Shown here piece by piece: positions 44,101-49,421 of a stretch of DNA of 49,421 nucleotides. The stretch's first letter is position 1. Each line of letters opens with the position of its first letter. This DNA comes from Rhodocyclaceae bacterium UBA6160. GTDB taxonomy: Bacteria > Pseudomonadota > Gammaproteobacteria > Burkholderiales > Rhodocyclaceae. The notes under the pieces were generated by a model. The model did not search any database and was not told the origin of the DNA. It saw only the letters and a list, made by a program, of their open reading frames with translations. The stretch spans positions 1-49,421 of the forward strand of contig DIUK01000096.1 of assembly GCA_002422995.1 (NCBI GenBank). Direction: 5' to 3'. The position numbers and the translations under genes are program-made.

Positions 44101-45090
44101 TTAAAAGAGTACTTCGCTGACCGTCGGGTGCGATAAAAATCCCTGCGGGCTGGCGCTGGCGCCATAGGCGCCGGATTGGAAAATAACAAATAAATCGCCG
44201 GGTTCGGTGATGGGCAAGTCCACTTTGTCGGCGAGCAGGTCGAGCGGTGTGCACAAGGGGCCGACGACGCTTGCGGTTTCGGTGTTTGTTGTATTGCCAT
44301 TGCGCTGGCTTTGCGCCGTATCGCCATAGCCGACTTTTTTATCGGTATTTTTTATTTCGCCTGCATGAACAATGGCCACAGGATAATTGCGGCGGATGAC
44401 CTGGCCGAAGTTGCCGCTGGCCGCCAGATGGTGGTTCAGCCCGCCATCGGTGACGAGGTAAGTGTGCCCGCGCGAGACTTTTTTATCGACAATGCGGGTG
44501 ACATAAATCCCGGCTTCGCCCACGAGGTATCGGCCGAGTTCCAGGTGCAGGGCGGCTTGTGGCATGCGTTGCGCGGCATCTTGCGCAATCTCGGTTAATG
44601 CGGTGGCAATCGGCGCGAGTTCCAGGGGCGACTCATGCGCGAAATACGGAATGCCAAAACCGCCGCCTAAGTTAAGCGTTTTGATCGGTGTCGGGGCGTG
44701 TTCTGCCAGGCGCAAAGCCAACTGGTAACTGGCGCGCTGTGCTGCGGCGATGGATTCGCCATTCAGGTTTTGCGAGCCGGCAAAAATGTGCAGGCCTTCA
44801 AACGCCAGGTGCGAGCCGAAGCGTCCCCAGCCATCCAGCAAGTCAGGCACGATTTCTTCGTCCAGGCCAAACGGCCGCGACCCGCCGCCCATGCGCATGC
44901 CCGCGCCCTTGAGCTCAAAGGCGGGGTTGATGCGCAGCGCCACGCGCGCTGTGCGCCCAAGCTTTTGCGCGATGGCGGCCAGGCGCGTGAGTTCATTGAT
45001 GGATTCTGCGTTAATCAACACACCGGCGGCCACGGCTTGTTCCAGCTCGCTATCGCGTTTGCCGGGCCCGGCAAAGCTGATCAGGGTCAC
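44101..45090 (-). pseudogene. XrtA-associated PLP decarboxylase, N-terminally truncated
   Basis: A 329-aa frame with the C-terminal three quarters of the XrtA-associated pyridoxal decarboxylase family (LISFAGPGKRDSELEQAVAAG at the start, LNLGGGFGIPYF, HLELGRYLVGEAG, VVGPLCTPLDLL). Family members are about 400 aa, and the missing first 100 or so residues carry the PLP lysine motif (YAMKANP-like). The only start is GTG 45090, inside the upstream PrsR frame. The reading begins exactly where PrsR homology stops, so it looks like a deletion or a mis-joined assembly; without the lysine the product cannot be a working decarboxylase. Confidence 0.8.
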
Positions 45091-45544
45091 GTGTGATTAG
45101 TGCTCCTAGGGCATCCGGCTGTTGCATGGATTGCAAGCGTCGATTTTCCTGCTGCAAATCGTAGAATCGAAAGGCTCGCTCAATAGTTAAATTCAAGGTT
45201 TCTGGTTCAAAGGGTTTCACGAAAAAATCATATGCACCAAGCGCAATAGCTCGTAGGGCATTGGTTTGCTCATTTTGACCTGTTAAAACGATGACTTTGG
45301 TATCAGGGGCTGCTGTTAAAATTTGTTCCAAGAGCTTGAAGCCTTCAGTGACACCATCTGCGTCAGGGGGTAAGCCTAAGTCCATGGTGATGACTGCAGG
45401 CGTATGACGGCGAACTTGAGAAAGGGCGCTTTCCCTGTCACTGGCAAGAAGCACGTTATATTGGTCAAATGACCAGCGAATTTGTTTTTGTAGAGCCGGG
45501 TCGTCTTCTACCACTAATAACTGTCGTAGTTTTTCTGTTGTCAT
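45050..45544 (-). CDS. prsR: PrsR response regulator, truncated to its receiver domain
   Basis: A 164-aa frame where the family is about 450 aa. The receiver is intact: acidic pocket EDD (13-15), phospho-Asp55 (TMDLGLPPD), Thr88 and Lys110 (VKPFEP), then the linker FYDLQQENRRL. Homology stops near residue 155 (ITRDPD), at the point where the sigma-54 AAA+ domain and Fis-type helix-turn-helix should follow. The last nine or so residues are out-of-frame decarboxylase sequence. PrsR normally activates PEP-CTERM promoters with sigma-54; this form cannot bind DNA. ATGA overlaps prsK. Confidence 0.85.
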   Translation of the reverse strand: MTTEKLRQLLVVEDDPALQKQIRWSFDQYNVLLASDRESALSQVRRHTPAVITMDLGLPPDADGVTEGFKLLEQILTAAPDTKVIVLTGQNEQTNALRAIALGAYDFFVKPFEPETLNLTIERAFRFYDLQQENRRLQSMQQPDALGALITRDPDQLCRARQTR

Positions 45545-47655
45545 AGTGAGTTTGGTTGTGCTAAATCTGATTTGGTTTGAATTTCAAGTATAGGTAGTCT
45601 GACACGAAAGCGTGTGCCGATATTTTCTTCGCTTTCTACCGTGATTTCCCCGCCGAGTTCTTGTATGTATTGTCGACTCTCATAAGCGCCTATACCCATT
45701 CCTGCTTGCTTGGTTGTTTGAAAGGGTTTGAAGAGTCGTTCCCGAATAAATTCGGCTGACATGCCTTGCCCGGTATCACCCACTTCAATTTGAGCCATTC
45801 CCGCTTCACGGCCGACAGTCATCCATACTTTGCCTTGAGCATCAGTTGCATCTAATGCATTTTGAACCAAATGGCCTATCACGCGTTCTATGCGCTCTTC
45901 CTGACCGCGAATAGAGACTTTTTCATGAATGGTAAGGTCAACAGCAGGGCGCGAGGCAATTTTTGAGCGTTGAATCCGCTCTGCAATTTGATCCAAGCGG
46001 ACACCACTAAAAGGGTCCGCAGTGGTTGCGCCTTCACGTAACTGCAGCATCAGCTGTCGCATGCGGTCTACAGAGTGACTTACTGTTGAGAGCATGTCTT
46101 TTTGGAACTCTGCGTTATCTGCGTGGCGTTCAGCGTTTCGTACAACCAGGGAAAGTTGCGTCAGAATATTTTTGAGGTCGTGGACAACAAAAGCAGACAT
46201 ACGATTAAAGGAATCAAACTTGCGTGACTCCAGTAAGGCTTCTGTTGCTTGCATCTGTGCTAAAAACGTCGCCGCTTGGCGGCCAGCCGTTTTCAATAAA
46301 TCATTAACCTCCCAGTTAAGGTCTATTGGCGTTCGCGATGTATTAAGAATCACAAAGCCGACCATGCCAGCGGATGTGCGTAAAGGAATGACTAGCCAGG
46401 CGGTAGACATTTCAAGCAACCAAGAGGGTAATTGCAGTTCGCCATAGCGTCCAGGCTTGGCGCGGTACTCCTCCAGGCTGAGTACCCAGCCGGAAGTATC
46501 TAAAGTCTTGATAATTTCACTTTGGGGTGTTTCGGTAATATCCGAGACAGGAAAGTTCCAGCGAGCGCTTTGAATGAATTTTTCTCCAGAAATATCCTTC
46601 GTCCACAGCGCGCCAGCGGGGCTTTCGACCATATCTGCTAAGCCACGAATGACTTGTTGTCCTAGTTGTAATACGCTATTTTCAGAACATAAGGCATTCG
46701 TAAATTTGAGCCATTCTTCTCGATAGTCGTAACGATAGCGAAAGAAGTTTTTACCAATGACTACTTTAAGCCAGGCGCGAACAGAGCCGGATAACCAGAG
46801 CAAAATAAGCAGCAAAAAAGCAGCGAATAAAACACCGATTTGTAAGGCGCCACCCCAGCTACCCCCTAGAAATCGAACGTAATAACCGGCCGCAGAGGTG
46901 GCAAGAAGGTAAATGCCAACGAGTGCCAGTGTAGCGGTTTGAAAGACGGCTGTTTTAGAGAGGGTGATGTTCAGCGGACGTGATTGCGTGCGATAGATAG
47001 TCAATACGAGTAAGGGGATAATTGACGCAGACGCAAATCCACGCACGGCAAAAGTATCACCATCAATTTGCTTTAGCATGACGGTGATGGAATAAAAGTA
47101 CAAATCAAAAACAAAAATGGCGACTAACCCAATGGCCAGTGGCTTAATGTTCCAACGAGACTCTTCTGTCGTGTTTCGGTATAACTGTTCCAGCAGTACT
47201 ATTCCAAAAATAACGAGCGCAAGCCCGGCGTAATGGGCGGTATATGTTGCTGCTAGAGAGTAAGGTTCCAGTATGCGAAGTGTTTGCAATGCCAGACTGA
47301 GAAAGGTGAGCGTGCCACCAATAAAAAACAAGCGGGAGGGACGCCATTCAGGTGGGGGACTGCGGTCAGTTGGCGAGGGCAAAAGTAACAACGTTAGCAA
47401 AAAAAACCACGAGCCATAGCGCAGTGCATCAAAAACTTCGTGAATTGGTTGCAGAGGAATAAAGGTGTAGAGGTGAACACTTGTTCCGGTGGCAGCCCAT
47501 AGGGCTGTGAGTATCGCTGCAGCAATGAGTGCATGACGAATCCGGTTTGATACTGCCGCCGACTGTAAGCGGACAAGATGAACCGCGAGGGCGCTATAGC
47601 CAAATAAGGCTAGTCCGTAACCCCAAAGTGCAAGAAGTGATAGCTCGCTATTCAT
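45541..47655 (-). CDS. prsK: PrsK sensor histidine kinase of the PEP-CTERM/XrtA system
   Basis: A 704-aa kinase. Residues 1-310 form nine or ten membrane helices, then a GAF-like domain (about 330-480), the H-box VVHDLKNILTQLS with His492, the N-box HLVQNALDATD and the G-box GDTGQGMS / GMGIGAYES. Layout and length are those of PrsK. It would phosphorylate PrsR. A possible sigma-70 promoter lies before it, TTGGAA/TTTAAT at 47704-47731. The downstream regulator gene is broken. Confidence 0.93.
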   Translation of the reverse strand: MNSELSLLALWGYGLALFGYSALAVHLVRLQSAAVSNRIRHALIAAAILTALWAATGTSVHLYTFIPLQPIHEVFDALRYGSWFFLLTLLLLPSPTDRSPPPEWRPSRLFFIGGTLTFLSLALQTLRILEPYSLAATYTAHYAGLALVIFGIVLLEQLYRNTTEESRWNIKPLAIGLVAIFVFDLYFYSITVMLKQIDGDTFAVRGFASASIIPLLVLTIYRTQSRPLNITLSKTAVFQTATLALVGIYLLATSAAGYYVRFLGGSWGGALQIGVLFAAFLLLILLWLSGSVRAWLKVVIGKNFFRYRYDYREEWLKFTNALCSENSVLQLGQQVIRGLADMVESPAGALWTKDISGEKFIQSARWNFPVSDITETPQSEIIKTLDTSGWVLSLEEYRAKPGRYGELQLPSWLLEMSTAWLVIPLRTSAGMVGFVILNTSRTPIDLNWEVNDLLKTAGRQAATFLAQMQATEALLESRKFDSFNRMSAFVVHDLKNILTQLSLVVRNAERHADNAEFQKDMLSTVSHSVDRMRQLMLQLREGATTADPFSGVRLDQIAERIQRSKIASRPAVDLTIHEKVSIRGQEERIERVIGHLVQNALDATDAQGKVWMTVGREAGMAQIEVGDTGQGMSAEFIRERLFKPFQTTKQAGMGIGAYESRQYIQELGGEITVESEENIGTRFRVRLPILEIQTKSDLAQPNSL

Positions 47656-47703
47656 TATCTTGTTGATTCTACTCGCTAGTGATTAAGTCTTTGTCATGAA
47701 AGC

Positions 47704-47731
47704 ATTAAATCTTGGTTGAGTTTGATTCCAA
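47704..47731 (-). promoter_or_regulatory. possible sigma-70 promoter of prsK
   Basis: On the minus strand TTGGAA (47731-47726) is followed after 16 bases by TTTAAT (47709-47704), about 48 bases before the prsK start. Both hexamers are close to consensus. The 184-base gap between prsK and the next gene also contains the GCAAAA/TTTTGC and TTGATC/GATCAA dyads, neither with a clear T-run on the minus strand. Confidence 0.35.
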
Positions 47732-47839
47732 GAGAAGGCAGGCAAAATGGTTTTGCTTACCTGACAATAATAAGTATCCTGGCAAGGACTTTCATTTTTT
47801 GATCTTCAAGCGTTGATCAAGAAATAATTTAGGGTTTGG

Positions 47840-49087
47840 CTAGGTGCGATGGTGTTTGTCCAATGTCTTTCTTTCAGGTAACCCTGAAAAAAGTACGCCA
47901 CAAATCCAGGCGAAAAATAATCGCTCGGTGAAGTCGAGCATAAAAGAGTTGAAGGTATTACCGATCAGAAAAGCAAATAAGACACCATAGGCTATTTGTC
48001 GATAGGGTGGTGCAAGATAACGAGCCTGCCAGAGCAAGGTTGTAAAAAGACTGATTAAAGCGACCATGCCAAGCAAGCCAAATTGCGCGCTGGTGAGTAA
48101 ATACTGATTGTGAGGGTTATTCGATGGTGCCATTTGTGTGCCTTTGATCTTTGCGCTATAGGCAACTTCAAATCCACCGACACCTACGCCAAACCAAGGA
48201 TGGTCTTTGATGATAGCAAGGGTATTTGAGTAATAGTCGAGTCGTAATCCAATAGATGACTTATCACCTGCCTTGGGTTTCCAAGCCTGCGCTTCAGCAA
48301 TGGCTGTTCGCGTACGGTCATAAAAAGTGTCTGATAGTTGGTAGGCCAATGTGCCTATGGCAAGGCTAAAAAATAACGCGAGCGCAAGCCCTTTTTTACC
48401 AAAGCGGCAGTAGAAAAGATAAGTCGCTAAAGCGACCAGCACCAGATAGCCGGTTCTGCCTATCACCATGAATAAAACATTAACGCCTGCCAATATGGCG
48501 AGGATGATGAACGTCCGGCGCCAAAAAAATAATTGTGCATATTGCGCTCCTAGTGCAAACATAAAGGCGCTGATAGCCATGAGAAAACCATGCGTGATAG
48601 ATAATTTGAAAACGACTGGATTGCTTGTGCCGGTTAACGCTCTATCGGCTAAAAAACCTGTAGCTGAAGGAACCCAGCCAAACCGTAAGGCGTACGATAA
48701 AACTAAGGTGAGTAGCATGGCGAGGCTAAACGCGATGAGCGCATAAAGACGATGTCTGGCAGATGAAAACAGTGGCATTAGTAAAGGAGCGGCTAATAGC
48801 GAAGCATATTTGCCAAAGTAAAACTTTTTGTCTGTTATATCGCCTTGGCCATATAAGCCACCTAGTGCAGTTAAGGCAACAAAGGCAAGGATCATCAATG
48901 CCACAGGATTGCGAACAAGGGATTGGAACTTACGGTAATAGTTACCTGAAAGAGCGAAAAAAAATAACGTTAAACCAAGGAAAATATTACTGGCAGCCGT
49001 GGATATGGGGAGCGCGAAACCCATGGCAATAGCCATCCATGTGGCTGTATTATTCATGCTATTACTCAGTTTTTCAGCGATTGTCAT
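47840..49087 (-). CDS. O-antigen ligase family protein
   Basis: A 415-aa membrane protein with about eleven helices and the Wzy_C core: a periplasmic loop with HPWFGVGVGGFEVAY (the conserved HPxxGxGxG) and NPHNQYLL. It is of ordinary length, in contrast to the fusion at 36615. It would polymerise or ligate glycan. It lies 25 bases after a GT4 gene on the same strand. This is the third O-antigen-ligase-type protein in the window. Confidence 0.87.
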   Translation of the reverse strand: MTIAEKLSNSMNNTATWMAIAMGFALPISTAASNIFLGLTLFFFALSGNYYRKFQSLVRNPVALMILAFVALTALGGLYGQGDITDKKFYFGKYASLLAAPLLMPLFSSARHRLYALIAFSLAMLLTLVLSYALRFGWVPSATGFLADRALTGTSNPVVFKLSITHGFLMAISAFMFALGAQYAQLFFWRRTFIILAILAGVNVLFMVIGRTGYLVLVALATYLFYCRFGKKGLALALFFSLAIGTLAYQLSDTFYDRTRTAIAEAQAWKPKAGDKSSIGLRLDYYSNTLAIIKDHPWFGVGVGGFEVAYSAKIKGTQMAPSNNPHNQYLLTSAQFGLLGMVALISLFTTLLWQARYLAPPYRQIAYGVLFAFLIGNTFNSFMLDFTERLFFAWICGVLFSGLPERKTLDKHHRT

Positions 49088-49112
49088 GGGGTGCTGTACC
49101 TGGAGGTAAGAA

Positions 49113-49421
49113 TTAGGTTTTTACACAGGAGCTGGTAATGGCAGTTAATAACGCTTCGATATTCTTCGACATGAGAAACTGCGTGCGAACAAAGTCATGG
49201 CCATGACTTGCCATCTGTTTCATTTCGTGTGGATGTTCAAGCGCCCAGGTGAGTGTCGTTACCCATGCGCTTACGTCGCCCGGGGCGACAAGCAGGCCAG
49301 TGTGTTCATGCGTGATGGTTTCTGGAATGCCTCCCGTTCTGCTGGCGACCACCGGAATGCCAAGCGAGAGCGCTTCGCTTTGCGACATGCCAAGCGGTTC
49401 GTACAAAGAGGGTTGCACGAC
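49113..49421 (-). CDS. glycosyltransferase GT4, C-terminal part (partial at right edge)
   Basis: About 102 C-terminal residues in a frame open to the edge of the window. QPSLYEPLGMSQSEALSLG and IPVVASRTGGIPETI are the donor-site motif of GT4 enzymes. The start lies outside the window. The gene precedes the O-antigen ligase by 25 bases on the same strand. Confidence 0.88.
   Translation of the reverse strand, partial: VVQPSLYEPLGMSQSEALSLGIPVVASRTGGIPETITHEHTGLLVAPGDVSAWVTTLTWALEHPHEMKQMASHGHDFVRTQFLMSKNIEALLTAITSSCVKT

Noticed and set aside
44320..44350. Fourth-type match to the 25-bp repeat in the decarboxylase fragment
   Set aside because: It differs at three or more positions and encodes a conserved KKVGYGD stretch, so codon constraint explains it.

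Overview
The window is almost entirely an extracellular polysaccharide locus of the exosortase A (XrtA/EpsH) type, as found in environmental Betaproteobacteria. The assignment rests on a run of proteins that match XrtA-associated families. These are the export lipoprotein, chain-length protein, (GY)n tyrosine kinase, outer-membrane barrel, ExeA-like ATPase, DUF3473 deacetylase, FemAB protein, two XrtA-type GT4 enzymes, exosortase A itself, an O-ligase, PrsK and PrsR. Codon use and gene style suggest a Nitrosomonadales- or Methylophilales-like organism, but I cannot fix the genus from the sequence.

Layout. Positions 1-2401 (+) hold flanking metabolism: the end of an MmgE/PrpD-like gene, a CitE-like CoA-ester lyase in a 4-base overlap, and an unrecognised membrane protein with an internal duplication. 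Positions 2571-21575 (+) are a tightly packed operon, mostly with 4-base ATGA overlaps. It runs from export and chain-length control, through kinase, outer-membrane barrel, ATPase, deacetylase, FemAB, glycosyltransferases and XrtA-EpsI, to a 57-aa membrane ORF, an O-ligase, two more deacetylases and a CelD-like acetyltransferase. A 207-bp convergent intergenic with nested hairpins follows. Positions 21783-39968 (-) hold the variable, glycan-specific block. It contains a GT39 enzyme, a HAD-UbiA fusion, an acyltransferase, a GH88/105-like protein, GT2, GT4 and GT8-like enzymes, a pyruvyltransferase, a methyltransferase, a flippase and a 1117-aa triple-VanZ/O-antigen-ligase fusion. A DUF559 gene enclosed in GC-rich palindromic repeats sits inside this block. 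Positions 40049-43362 (-) hold a secreted beta-helix protein and ManC, with a divergent 69-aa membrane protein between them. A low-molecular-weight tyrosine phosphatase lies at 43501 (+). Positions 44101-49421 (-) hold a broken decarboxylase, a truncated PrsR, PrsK, another O-antigen ligase and the end of a GT4 gene.

How it works together (inference from families). ManC makes GDP-mannose. GT2, GT4 and GT8-like enzymes build repeat units on a lipid carrier, and methyl, acyl and pyruvyl transferases decorate them. The flippase and Wzy/O-ligase-type proteins flip and polymerise. The chain-length protein, BY-kinase and LMW phosphatase control length. The export lipoprotein and outer-membrane barrel secrete the product. 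Deacetylases and the GH88/105-like protein trim it. XrtA would process PEP-CTERM proteins, but none is encoded here. PrsK/PrsR normally drive sigma-54 control of PEP-CTERM genes.

The most notable anomalies are as follows. PrsR and an XrtA-associated PLP decarboxylase are joined at about 45,076-45,090, with both genes losing essential parts. The chain-length gene appears to have AUA where its start codon should be. A DUF559 gene draws its ribosome-binding site and C-terminus from flanking palindromes. A 25-bp dispersed repeat occurs twice in frame inside genes and once between genes.
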